Positions 7,632 through 15,405 of a DNA stretch of 64,000 bases are shown one piece after another (position 1 is the first letter of the stretch; each line of letters begins with the position of its first letter). Source of the stretch: GCA-003244245 sp050700115 (GTDB lineage: Bacteria; Actinomycetota; Actinomycetes; Mycobacteriales; Pseudonocardiaceae); the NCBI GenBank assembly GCA_050700115.1, contig JBOHGG010000017.1, positions 28,454 through 92,453 of the forward strand. The letters run 5' to 3'. Made by a program: the position numbers and the translations under genes. A model generated the notes under the pieces. The model was given only the letters and a program-made list of their open reading frames with translations. It did no database searches and had not been told where the DNA came from.

Positions 7632-8956
7632 GGGACCAATCCCTGCGACGTGACGGCCTTGGCGATCTGATCGGCGAGCTGACCCACCACGGTGTCCGGA
7701 TCGATTTTTGCTGGCGGGTTGAGCAGGTCGGAGATCATGATGGAGATACCCGTGTAGGCCGGTGTCTTCGGCCGCACGCTGGCGCTGTTCAACGAATCCC
7801 GGATCGCCTGCCATGCCGGGTAACGTTCCTGAAAGGCTGGGTCGTAATACAGCTCGACGAGCGTGGGCGGCCTTTGCACCCCTACCGCGTTGCGAAACTG
7901 GTTGTCCCGGTTGCGCAGGCACTGCACCGCCTCGAACGCCTCGGCCGGATGCCGTGAGGTGGTGCTCACCCCCAGGTTGATGCCACCGATTGTCACGGTC
8001 GCGGGCTTGCCCGCCACGACCGAGGGATAGGGGGCCCAGCCGAACACGTCCCTGACCCGGCGGCCGGTGTCCTGCCGGGTCGCCCGCCCCAACTCATCGA
8101 TGAACGTGCCGCCCCCTCCTGGGCCATACATCGTGGCGTAGACGAACGGATAATTGACCTGGAACGCCGCTTTACCTGCTTCCATCGCCAACCGGCCGTG
8201 GCTCTCGTTACTCACCGACAGCGACGGGTCCGCGGCCCGGGAGGTGGCGATCCGCGCCATGACACCCAGGGCCTGCCGGGCGGCATCGCCCCGGGCCACC
8301 TGCACATCGCCGTTCTCCGAGACGATCGAACCGCCGCTGCTGGTGAGCAGCGTGTTGAACCACACCGTCAAACCCTCATACCGCGCGCCCTGCACCTCGA
8401 TGTAGTGCGGCAGGCCCTTTGCCGCCAGGTCTTCCGCCATCTGGATCATGTCATCCCAGGTCTTCGGTGGGCTGGGCACCAGGTCCTTGCGGTACCAGAG
8501 CAGCTGCGTGCCGGTGGCCAGTGGTGCGGCGTACAACTTCCCCTGGTAGGTCCCGGTCTCCAGCGGGACCCGCAGGGTCCCCTGCTCGACCTGCCGCGCC
8601 AGCTCGGCCGGGTACGGCAAGATCCACCCCGCCTGGGCGAACTCCCCGGTCCAGATCACGTCGAGCTCCATGATGTCCATGCTGGGATCGTGCGCGGCCA
8701 GCCGGAGCCCCAGATGCAGCCGCTGATCATCGGTATTCCGGTTCGACAGAGTCCGCTGCTCGATCAGGTACCGGCCGCCGGAGGCCCGGCTGCACTCCGC
8801 CGCGGCGGCCCGGTACTGGTCCGCACCCTCGCTGCCAGTGACGAATGCCAGCACGACTTGCCCAGCAGCGCCGGAGCCGCAATCCACCAATGTCGCGGCG
8901 CCCAACAAAACCCCAGCCACGACCGCCGCCACCTTCCGCCACTTGTAGGCGCCCAT
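7628..8956 (-). CDS. Trehalose-type ABC transporter substrate-binding lipoprotein (LpqY-like)
   Basis: The 442-residue protein is a full-length family 1 solute-binding protein. It has a signal sequence (VAAVVAGVLLGAATLVDCGSG), a bilobal body with the typical DIMELDVIWTGEFAQAGWI, and AAPLATGTQLLWYRKDLV, TWDDMIQMAEDL and FVYATMYGPG segments. The lipobox reads LVDC, with Asp where Gly/Ala/Ser is usual just before Cys, so lipidation is uncertain. The LpqY/ThuE family takes up trehalose with SugABC permeases; here those partners are deleted downstream, so the binding protein is probably orphaned unless another system supplies a permease and ATPase. Confidence 0.85.
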   Translation of the reverse strand: MGAYKWRKVAAVVAGVLLGAATLVDCGSGAAGQVVLAFVTGSEGADQYRAAAAECSRASGGRYLIEQRTLSNRNTDDQRLHLGLRLAAHDPSMDIMELDVIWTGEFAQAGWILPYPAELARQVEQGTLRVPLETGTYQGKLYAAPLATGTQLLWYRKDLVPSPPKTWDDMIQMAEDLAAKGLPHYIEVQGARYEGLTVWFNTLLTSSGGSIVSENGDVQVARGDAARQALGVMARIATSRAADPSLSVSNESHGRLAMEAGKAAFQVNYPFVYATMYGPGGGGTFIDELGRATRQDTGRRVRDVFGWAPYPSVVAGKPATVTIGGINLGVSTTSRHPAEAFEAVQCLRNRDNQFRNAVGVQRPPTLVELYYDPAFQERYPAWQAIRDSLNSASVRPKTPAYTGISIMISDLLNPPAKIDPDTVVGQLADQIAKAVTSQGLVP

Positions 8957-8962
8957 AACTAA

Positions 8963-8990
8963 AGTCTATACAGGGCTCATACGAAGTCAA
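8963..8990 (-). promoter_or_regulatory. Candidate promoter of the lpqY-like gene, leaderless
   Basis: On the minus strand a -35-like TTGACT (8985-8990) and a -10-like TAGACT (8963-8968) are separated by 16 nt. The -10 ends six bases before the ATG at 8956, so transcription would begin at or next to the start codon. This predicts a leaderless mRNA, which is common in actinobacteria, and agrees with the absence of a Shine-Dalgarno. Confidence 0.45.
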
Positions 8991-9010
8991 TAGAGGTCGA
9001 ATGAGACGCG

Positions 9011-9979
9011 TCAACCGCTGTGTCCCTGCCGCCAATAGCCCATGAAAGCAATGGCGCTGCGGGGGACGCCGTGGTCGTTGACCATCAGCCGCCGAAGCTT
9101 CTTGATCAGCCCGGCTTCCCCGGCCAGCCACGCGTAGAGCTCGCCCCCGGGAGTATCGGGCTCGCTGGCCGACTCGTCGGGTACGTCCCACAGGATGGAT
9201 GAGTCGAGGTCCACGTCCACCAGGTCGGCCCCGGCCCCTGGTGGATCCGGCTCGCACAGCTCGGCCAGGACCTCCGCTACGGCCGCCTCGAGCAACGACC
9301 CGTGCGGGGCCGATCCGGCCGCACACCGGCGTACCAGCCACCGCACCTCGACACGGTCAGGTACCTTCCAGCACTGCCGGTCGCCTGCCGTCGGCACTTC
9401 GACGCAGACGACACCGCGGGCATCCGGCGGGAGCGACTCGACGATCGACGCCACCGCAGGCACCGCGGTCTCGTCACCCGCGATTATCAGGCGTTTCGCC
9501 GTCTGGGGTGGGCGCCACTCACACCCCCACATCCGGCCTGCACCTGACCGGCCGGGACCGGCTAGCGCGACACCGTCACCGGGGCGGGCCGTCGAGGCCC
9601 ATGCCGAGACCGGGCCGCCATGGCCGCCGTCCGCGCCGTGCAGTACGAAGTCGATGTCCAGCTCGCCCACCTCGAGCCGGTGTGCTCGCACGGTGTAGCT
9701 GCGCATGGTGGGCCGTGTCTCTTCCGGCATCGCCTGCCACGCCGCGTGCCAGCCGGGCCCGCTGGGGATGTCGGCCACCGTCCGGCCCGGCTGCGGCAGC
9801 AGGAGCTTGATCCGCTGATCGAGGCCACCAGAGTCGAAAGCCCGCAGGCACTCACCGGTGAACGTGACACGCACGAAGCTCGGCCCGAGGCGCTCCGTGC
9901 GGGCGACCTCGACGAAGAACATCCGGTATTCGGGCACGCGCTCGCCGTTGGACCGCCCGGCCGTGCGTGTCGTCGCCAT
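9011..9979 (-). CDS. Siderophore-interacting protein, FAD/NAD(P)H ferric-siderophore reductase
   Basis: The 322-residue protein matches the SIP family. The FAD-binding barrel has RVTFTGECLRAF and the FAD-contact motif RSYTVR (about residues 93-98), then DFVLHG and GPVSAWA. The pyridine-nucleotide-binding half carries IIAGDETAVPAVASIVESLP. The C-terminus has YAWLAGEAGLIKKLRRLMVNDHGV and AFMGYWRQGHS, conserved in ViuB-like proteins. These enzymes release iron from ferric siderophores by reduction in the cytosol. The gene is headed by an iron-box-like dyad and fits the hydroxamate siderophore locus downstream, although an unrelated toxin-antitoxin pair lies between. Confidence 0.92.
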   Translation of the reverse strand: MATTRTAGRSNGERVPEYRMFFVEVARTERLGPSFVRVTFTGECLRAFDSGGLDQRIKLLLPQPGRTVADIPSGPGWHAAWQAMPEETRPTMRSYTVRAHRLEVGELDIDFVLHGADGGHGGPVSAWASTARPGDGVALAGPGRSGAGRMWGCEWRPPQTAKRLIIAGDETAVPAVASIVESLPPDARGVVCVEVPTAGDRQCWKVPDRVEVRWLVRRCAAGSAPHGSLLEAAVAEVLAELCEPDPPGAGADLVDVDLDSSILWDVPDESASEPDTPGGELYAWLAGEAGLIKKLRRLMVNDHGVPRSAIAFMGYWRQGHSG

Positions 9980-9994
9980 CCGCGCCTCCCACCA

Positions 9995-10013
9995 TTAGGT
10001 AAGGCTACCTATA
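9995..10013 (-). promoter_or_regulatory. Iron box (DmdR/IdeR-like operator)
   Basis: The 19-mer TTAGGTAAGGCTACCTATA matches 14 of 19 positions of the TTAGGTTAGGCTAACCTAA iron-box consensus used by DmdR1/IdeR-type regulators. It lies 16 bp upstream of the siderophore-reductase start, where a bound repressor would block transcription under iron sufficiency. Confidence 0.75.
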
Positions 10014-10553
10014 TTTCACAGAAGGTGTGGCGCGGTAAAGGCAAACTGACCAACATTGGGCTCGCGGGGGACGACATCCTGGTTGACGGGAGTGGGTGAA
10101 CTCGCTGCCGGGAATAGGTATGACCCAGCAAAACTGCCCAGTCGGGTGACCCCGAACGTGCCCATCCCCTGGATGGAGGTGTTGCTGAGCCGCCGGGACT
10201 TGTGCTGCCGGCCCGCTCGGCGCTGTCCCTGGTGGAGCTAATCCCTGACCTCTCCACTGCTCACCGGCTGTAGCCGTCAGACCGAATCGATGGTGCCGCC
10301 CTGGCGCGCGTCTTGCCGCACCGAGGTGTCGGCAAGATTGCACCCCTGACGTGGACGTCGGCGTCATGATCCAGGTTCGACGCACCGGCAACCAGCGCAC
10401 GCAGGCGTGGTTCGCGGCTGCCGACAACGGCACGGCTAAGTAGGGGACCTGGACCTGCCCGAGGACGCCATCCACCCTCGCCACGCGAGGTGATCGGACG
10501 ACGAGGCGACGTGGAATCCCTCGTGGCGAGGGAATGTGGGCCACAATGCACCC
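10014..10553. other. Long intergenic region, no recognised gene
   Basis: About 540 bases between the siderophore reductase and the mntA-like gene. A 25-codon plus-strand frame (10366-10443, ending in FAAADNGTAK) has no family match or ribosome-binding site and is not called. The stretch may hold decayed coding sequence and the promoter of the toxin-antitoxin pair; nothing more can be supported. Confidence 0.4.
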
Positions 10554-10988
10554 ATGCACGGGCGATCCGCAGAGATCATCGCAGAGATCAGCCGCCACGT
10601 CGCGCCGGTACTCGAGGCGGACAGGCGGGTGCGCTTCGCGTACCTGTTCGGTTCGGTGGCTCAGGGGCAGGACCGCCCGGGAAGCGACCTCGACCTGGCG
10701 GTGTTCACCCTGCCGAGGGGCACCCTGCTCGACGATGCCCGGTTGCAGGATGAACTCGGTGCGGCTCTGGCTCGCAGCGACGTCGACCTCCTCGTCCTCA
10801 ACGACGCTCCGCTTTGGTTGCGGTTCCGCGTCGTCGCTGGACATGTTGTGTTCAGCCGCGACGAGCCGCAGCGCATCGCGTTCCGCGAGCGGGTGGAAAA
10901 GGAGTTCCTCGACTTCCGCCCGTATCACGACAGCTACCTGCGGGCGATTCGCGATCGGGCGCGGCGCGGGGCGCTGAGCGGTGGTTGA
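10554..10988 (+). CDS. mntA: MntA-like antitoxin nucleotidyltransferase
   Basis: The 144-residue protein is a minimal nucleotidyltransferase. It shows LFGSVAQGQDRPGSDLDLAVF, the GSx(10)DxD signature of MntA-type enzymes, and a third acidic site in SDVDLLVLND. In characterised MntA-HepT systems the antitoxin modifies the HepT toxin on a tyrosine by transfer of AMP units. The partner begins 8 nt before its stop, so the two are translationally coupled. Start is taken at the ATG at 10554; an in-frame GTG at 10536 is an alternative. Confidence 0.85.
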   Translation: MHGRSAEIIAEISRHVAPVLEADRRVRFAYLFGSVAQGQDRPGSDLDLAVFTLPRGTLLDDARLQDELGAALARSDVDLLVLNDAPLWLRFRVVAGHVVFSRDEPQRIAFRERVEKEFLDFRPYHDSYLRAIRDRARRGALSGG

Positions 10989-11415
10989 CCCCGAACGCAC
11001 CGATGCGCTGCTTGCCATGCTGGCGCGCTACGTTCGGATCCTGCGGGACCTGTCCAAGATCCCGTTGGACGAGTACCGTGCCGACCCGCGCAACTTCGGC
11101 AGCGCGGAGCGGTTCCTGCAGCTCGCGATCGAAACCACGCTGAGCATCGGGCACCACATCATCTCAGCGTCGGGATTCGATCAGCCGGCCAGCTACGCCG
11201 ACGTGTTCCGGGTGCTGGGCAAAGAGGCCGTACTCGACGCTGGGTTCGCCGCATCACTCGAACCGATGGCTCGGATGCGTAACCGGCTGGTGCACCACTA
11301 CGAAGATGTCGAACCGGCCCGCGTGCACGAGCTGCTGCAAACCCACCTCGACGACTTCGACCGGTTCGCTCAAGCCATCGCCGAGTACCTGGCGACGCTG
11401 GACAACGACCGCTAA
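10981..11415 (+). CDS. hepT: HepT-like toxin (HEPN RNase)
   Basis: This 144-residue helical protein is a HEPN-domain toxin of the DUF86/HepT class. The catalytic RNase motif appears as RNRLVHHYEDV (Rx(4-6)H), and the tyrosine after it is the residue modified by MntA in studied systems. Flanking helices (FLQLAIETTLSIGHHII and LLQTHLDDFDRFAQAIAEYLATL) match the family. It starts with GTG inside the antitoxin gene. The pair sits between the ferric-siderophore reductase and the rest of the siderophore locus and is probably an insertion rather than part of iron metabolism. Confidence 0.85.
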   Translation: MVDPERTDALLAMLARYVRILRDLSKIPLDEYRADPRNFGSAERFLQLAIETTLSIGHHIISASGFDQPASYADVFRVLGKEAVLDAGFAASLEPMARMRNRLVHHYEDVEPARVHELLQTHLDDFDRFAQAIAEYLATLDNDR

Positions 11416-11578
11416 CGTTCCGCCGACACTTGGCCGTCGATCATGGGCACACCATCGCGCCAAGGCGGAACAGGTGAAACCTTCTCAGCGTCGCCTCCGA
11501 CTGGGAGAACCCGTCGGTGGTTTCTCGATCGCGGCTCCGGGGCGAAGCAACATGGTGTTCGGCGAGTTGCGGACGGGG
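11416..11578. other. Short non-coding stretch
   Basis: About 160 bases between the hepT-like gene and the 3' end of the amidohydrolase pseudogene on the opposite strand. I see no gene or clear terminator. Confidence 0.3.
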
Positions 11579-12702
11579 CTAGTCCAGAATGGCCGCGCCC
11601 GAAACCACTACTCCGTCCACGAGGGTCGAGACGATCTCGATGTCGGCGATCCGGTCGGGCGTAACGGCGCACGGGTCGTCGGCCAGCACGACGAGGTCTG
11701 CGTGCCGCCCCGGCGCGATCGACCCCACGCTGTCCTCCCGATAGCACGCCCGGGCCGCCTCGACGGTCCAGGCGCGCAGCGCCTCGCTGACCGTGATCGC
11801 CTCGTCGGGCCCGATCAGCTGCCCGCTCGACGTTGCCCGTTGCACCATGAACTGAATGCAGCGCAGCGGCGCGGCGGGTGTGACGGGCCGGTCCGACCAG
11901 CCGCACGCCCGGTGCGCAGGCCCAGGTCCATCCCGCGGGCGATGCCGTCGTCGGCGTGCGCGCCGAGCGGGCGCAACAGGTCCGCCGCGACCATAACCTG
12001 GACCCGGACCGGCAGCCGGTCCCGCTCGACGGCTCGCTGGTAGGCGGCGAGCTCAACCGGGCTGTGACTGATCAGGCCGCCACCGATACCGGCCTCCGCG
12101 ACGCTGGTCACGCCCTCGGCGAGGCAGGTGGCCGACGCCGCAGAGATCGCCTCCACGAGCTCGTCGACGGCATAAGGCTGGCGCAGCGCCCGCACGGCCG
12201 CCATCCCGGCCTCGGCGAGCACACCATTGTCGTGTGCGGTCCCAGCCGGCAGTTCACCGAGAACGCCACTGTCCACGACGCAGGCGTGCCCGGAGTCGTG
12301 GATGACGAACAACCTGCGCCCGGCGGCGACGGCGTCCAGTTCGGCTGCGGTGAGGTGACGGCCGAGTGGACGCTGGTCGTAGCCGACGACGTCCACCCAG
12401 GACCCCGGCAGGCGCGCGCGGGCAGCCGCGCCGATCGCGGCGAGCACGTCGCCGACGTCGCGGCAGGGTGCCACGCTGGCGCTGCGGGCGCGAAGCCCGG
12501 CCCAGGCCAGGTGCACGTGCGCGTCGATGAAGCCGGGCGCCACGGTGGCGCCCTGCAGGTCCACCACCCGGGCCGCCGGCAGCGCCGCGGCGGCGTCGTC
12601 GAGCGCGACAACGCGGCCCCGCCAGATGCCGATCTGGTGCGCCACCGGGTGGCGCGGGTCCATGGTGTGAACGGTCGCGCCAACCAGCCGGAGAACCAGC
12701 AT
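11579..12702 (-). pseudogene. Amidohydrolase (YtcJ/amidohydrolase_3 type) with internal deletion
   Basis: Two parts of one amidohydrolase lie in different frames. The N-terminal part (12702 to about 11905) begins LVLRLVGATVHTMDPRHP and carries the metal-site motif GFIDAHVHLAW and a long TIM-barrel stretch ending RGMDLGLRTG. The C-terminal part (about 11900 to 11579) resumes at SDRPVTPAAPLRCIQFMVQRATSSG and ends with GSIAPGRHADLVVLADDP. Compared with ~530-residue homologues, roughly 150 residues of the barrel, including metal ligands, are missing, and the junction changes frame. The enzyme cannot be functional. It directly follows the formyltransferase gene and may once have belonged to the siderophore operon. 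Confidence 0.8.
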
Positions 12703-13656
12703 TCAGCCCTGCGGGTATGAGGTCAGGTACCCGCCCATACGTCTGAAGTACTCCGCCGCATCGAGTTCCGGGCCGTCGTCGGTGCGGACGCGCTCGATCA
12801 GCAGCCCGGGGCAGCGCCCGCGCCGGGCATCGCCGCCGGCGACGATGATCACCCCGGTTCCCCGGCGGATGACGATCCGGCCTGGTGTCCCGCCGATCGT
12901 GTCCTCGGTCACCGACGCCTTGAGGATCCGCAGCCGCTCGGGGCCGTGGTAGCAGTAGGCGTTGGGGTACGGGTCGGACTGCGCGCGCACGAGGTTGAAG
13001 ATGTCACGCGCCGGCCACGTCCAGTCGATCCGGTTGTCCTCGTCGCAGCGGCGGTGGAAGTACGACGCGGCACGCCGGTCCTGCGGTGTCCAGTGGGTGC
13101 GGCCGGACGCGACGAGTTGCAGTGCGTCGACGGTGATCGGGCCGAACATCCCCAGCGTCCGGTCGAACAGATCGGCGATCGTGTCGTCGTCGGTGACCGG
13201 GGTGGCGCGCTGCAGCACGATGTCTCCGGCGTCGAACCCGGCGTTCATCATGTGTGCGGTGACGCCGACCTCGGGCTCGTCGTTGATCAGTGCCCAGTTC
13301 AGCGGGGCGAAGCCGGCGTAGCCGGGCAGCAGCGAGTCATGCACGTTGAGCGTGCCAAGCGGCGGGATCGAGAAGATCTCCGGCGGCAACCAGGTCCGCC
13401 AGTTCGACACGACCATGACGTCCGCGCCGGTCGCGGTGATCGCCTCGCGGACCTCGGCGTCGTCGGCCCGGTCGCGGACGAGCAGCGGGATGCCGTGGTC
13501 GGCGGCGAGCTCGGCCACTGATTCGTTGAAGATCTTCTCGTAGGCGTTGCCGCTGTCCGGGTGGGTAACGATCAGCGGGATCTCGTGGCCCGCCGCCAGA
13601 ATCGCCTCAATCGTGCGCCGGCCCCATGTCATGTATCCGAATGTGACGACGCGCAT
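12703..13656 (-). CDS. N5-hydroxyornithine formyltransferase
   Basis: This 317-residue protein is a formyl-tetrahydrofolate-dependent formyltransferase of the methionyl-tRNA formyltransferase fold. Catalytic residues are visible as N104 and H106 in TLNVHDSLLP and D142 in GFDAGDIV, followed by the C-terminal OB-like domain. Size and N-terminus (RVVTFGYMTWGRRTIEAIL) match siderophore formyltransferases such as the coelichelin enzyme. It would formylate N5-hydroxyornithine to give the hydroxamate that NRPS module 1 is predicted to select. The ATG at 13656 has a GGTGGAG site; a much longer open frame upstream overlaps the ABC gene on the other strand and is an artefact. The promoter shares the iron box at 13687-13705. 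Confidence 0.9.
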   Translation of the reverse strand: MRVVTFGYMTWGRRTIEAILAAGHEIPLIVTHPDSGNAYEKIFNESVAELAADHGIPLLVRDRADDAEVREAITATGADVMVVSNWRTWLPPEIFSIPPLGTLNVHDSLLPGYAGFAPLNWALINDEPEVGVTAHMMNAGFDAGDIVLQRATPVTDDDTIADLFDRTLGMFGPITVDALQLVASGRTHWTPQDRRAASYFHRRCDEDNRIDWTWPARDIFNLVRAQSDPYPNAYCYHGPERLRILKASVTEDTIGGTPGRIVIRRGTGVIIVAGGDARRGRCPGLLIERVRTDDGPELDAAEYFRRMGGYLTSYPQG

Positions 13657-13686
13657 GCAGGCTCCACCTCGTCCCTGATTGAGGCG

Positions 13687-13705
13687 CTGAGTAAGGATAA
13701 CCTTA
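13687..13705 (+). promoter_or_regulatory. Iron box between formyltransferase and ABC exporter genes
   Basis: The dyad GTAAGG-ATAA-CCTTAC (13691-13706) lies in a 19-bp window matching 13 of 19 iron-box consensus positions. It sits between two divergent siderophore genes, 31 bp from the formyltransferase ATG and 5 bp from the first possible ABC start, so one iron-responsive repressor could control both directions. Confidence 0.7.
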
Positions 13706-13710
13706 CCAAC

Positions 13711-15405
13711 ATGCGCGTGGGTGAGATTACTGGGAGATCGGTGTTGCGCGGCTCGGTCGGCGCGTACCGGCGCCACGTCGCCGTCGCGGCAGCGTTGCTG
13801 TGCGGGCACCAGATCGGCGAGGCGCTCGTCCCGGTTCTCGTCGGGGTGGTCATCGACGAGGCCGTGACCACCGGGGACCCGCGGGCGCTGATCGGCTGGC
13901 TGCTGGTGCTGGGGCTGGACTTCGCGGTGCTGTCGTTCAGCTACCGCTGGGGCGCGCGGTGGTCGTGGCTGGCCGACGTGCGCGCCGACCAGCGACTGCG
14001 ACTGCAGCTCACCGACCGGGTGCTGGACCCACGCGCCGGTGCCGAGGCGGGACGGCTGCCCGGCGGCCTCGCCAGCATCGCGACGTCCGACGCCAAGCGG
14101 GTGGGCATCGTCAACTTCGCCCTTCCCCTCGGGCTCGGCGCAGTGGCTGCGCTGGTCGTCGCCACCGTGGCGCTGCTGCGCATCTCGATCCCCTTGGGCC
14201 TGCTGATCCTGCTCGGCACACCGCCGCTGCTGTATCTGGTGCACCTGCTCGGCAAACCGCTGGAGCGGCGCAGCGGGCCGGAGCAGGAACGTGCCGCGCA
14301 GGCCTCCGGGGTGGCCGCGGACCTGGTGTCGGGGGTCCGGGTGCTCAAGGGCATCGGGGCCGAGCCTGCGGCGGTGCGCCACTACGTGGGAACCAGCCGG
14401 GAGGCGCTCGCCGCTACCCTGCGCGCCACCGGCGCCCAGGCCTGGTACCAGGGCGCCGTGCTCGCGGCCAACGGGCTGTTCCTCGCGCTCGTGGCGCTGG
14501 TGGGCGGTCGGCTGGCGGCGGCGGGCGAGATCAGCATCGGCGGCCTGGTGGCAGCTGTCGGGCTCGCGCAGTTCCTCATCGGACCACTGCAGACCTTCGG
14601 GTGGGTCAACGGGCGGCTGGCCCAGGCCCGCGCGTCGGCCGCGCGGATCGCCGAGGTACTCGCGGCCGCACCGGCCGTGCGGGCGGGGACGCGGACACTC
14701 CCGGGTGACGTTCGGGGCGCGGTACGGCTGCGCGACCTTCGCCACGGCCCGCTCGACGGTGTCGATCTCGATGTCCCGGCCGGCCAGCTGCTCGGCGTGG
14801 TCGCCCGCGACTCCGCCGCGGCGCTCGCCCTGATGCACTGCCTGGGCCGCGAAGTCGAGCCGGCCGAGGGCACAGTCGAGCTCGACGGGGTGGCGCTGGA
14901 CGAGTACCCGCCCACCGACGCCCGCACGGCGGTGCTGGTCGCCGCGCACGACGCGGAGCTGTTCTCCGGCACCGTGCGCGACAACGTGCGGGCCGGTACG
15001 CCCGCAGACCGGGATCTTGCGCCCGCGATGGCCGCCGCGCAGGCCGACCAGGTGGCCGACGTACTGCCCACGGGCTGGGACACCGCGGTCTCCGAACAGG
15101 GCCGATCGCTGTCGGGCGGCCAGCGACAGCGGGTGGCCCTGGCCCGGGCGCTCGCCACCGACGCCCCGGTCCTCGTGTTGCACGACCCGACGACGGCCGT
15201 CGACTCCGCCACCGAGGCCCGGATCGCCGCCGGGCTGCGCGCGCTGCGTCGCGGCCGCACCACGATCATGCTTACCACCAGCCCGGCGCTGCTTGCCATC
15301 ACTGATCGGGTTGTGGTGGTCGACGACGGCCGGATCACCACCGCGGGCACCCACGCCGACCTGCTGCACACCGACCCCGGTTACCGCGCGACGGTGCTGG
15401 CGTGA
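13711..15405 (+). CDS. Siderophore ABC exporter half-transporter with degenerate ATP site
   Basis: The 564-residue protein is an ABC exporter: about six membrane segments (residues ~15-315) followed by a nucleotide-binding domain. The LSGGQRQR signature (about residue 467) is perfect. The Walker A position reads GVVARDSAAALAL (about 363), lacking GKS/T, and Walker B ends LVLHDPTTAVD, with Pro replacing the catalytic Glu. It overlaps the next ABC gene by 4 nt. The partner has the reciprocal defects, so the two must form a heterodimer. ATG 13711 lies 5 bp from the iron box without a ribosome site; the in-frame GTG at 13741 behind GGGAG is an alternative start. It probably exports the siderophore. 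Confidence 0.88.
   Translation: MRVGEITGRSVLRGSVGAYRRHVAVAAALLCGHQIGEALVPVLVGVVIDEAVTTGDPRALIGWLLVLGLDFAVLSFSYRWGARWSWLADVRADQRLRLQLTDRVLDPRAGAEAGRLPGGLASIATSDAKRVGIVNFALPLGLGAVAALVVATVALLRISIPLGLLILLGTPPLLYLVHLLGKPLERRSGPEQERAAQASGVAADLVSGVRVLKGIGAEPAAVRHYVGTSREALAATLRATGAQAWYQGAVLAANGLFLALVALVGGRLAAAGEISIGGLVAAVGLAQFLIGPLQTFGWVNGRLAQARASAARIAEVLAAAPAVRAGTRTLPGDVRGAVRLRDLRHGPLDGVDLDVPAGQLLGVVARDSAAALALMHCLGREVEPAEGTVELDGVALDEYPPTDARTAVLVAAHDAELFSGTVRDNVRAGTPADRDLAPAMAAAQADQVADVLPTGWDTAVSEQGRSLSGGQRQRVALARALATDAPVLVLHDPTTAVDSATEARIAAGLRALRRGRTTIMLTTSPALLAITDRVVVVDDGRITTAGTHADLLHTDPGYRATVLA

Noticed and set aside
8887..8956. Missing lipobox as evidence that the LpqY-like gene is broken
   Set aside because: The LVDC site is unusual, but the signal sequence and the whole binding domain are intact, so this alone does not make it a pseudogene.
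10366..10443. 25-codon frame ending FAAADNGTAK
   Set aside because: No ribosome-binding site or family resemblance; more likely chance or decayed sequence.
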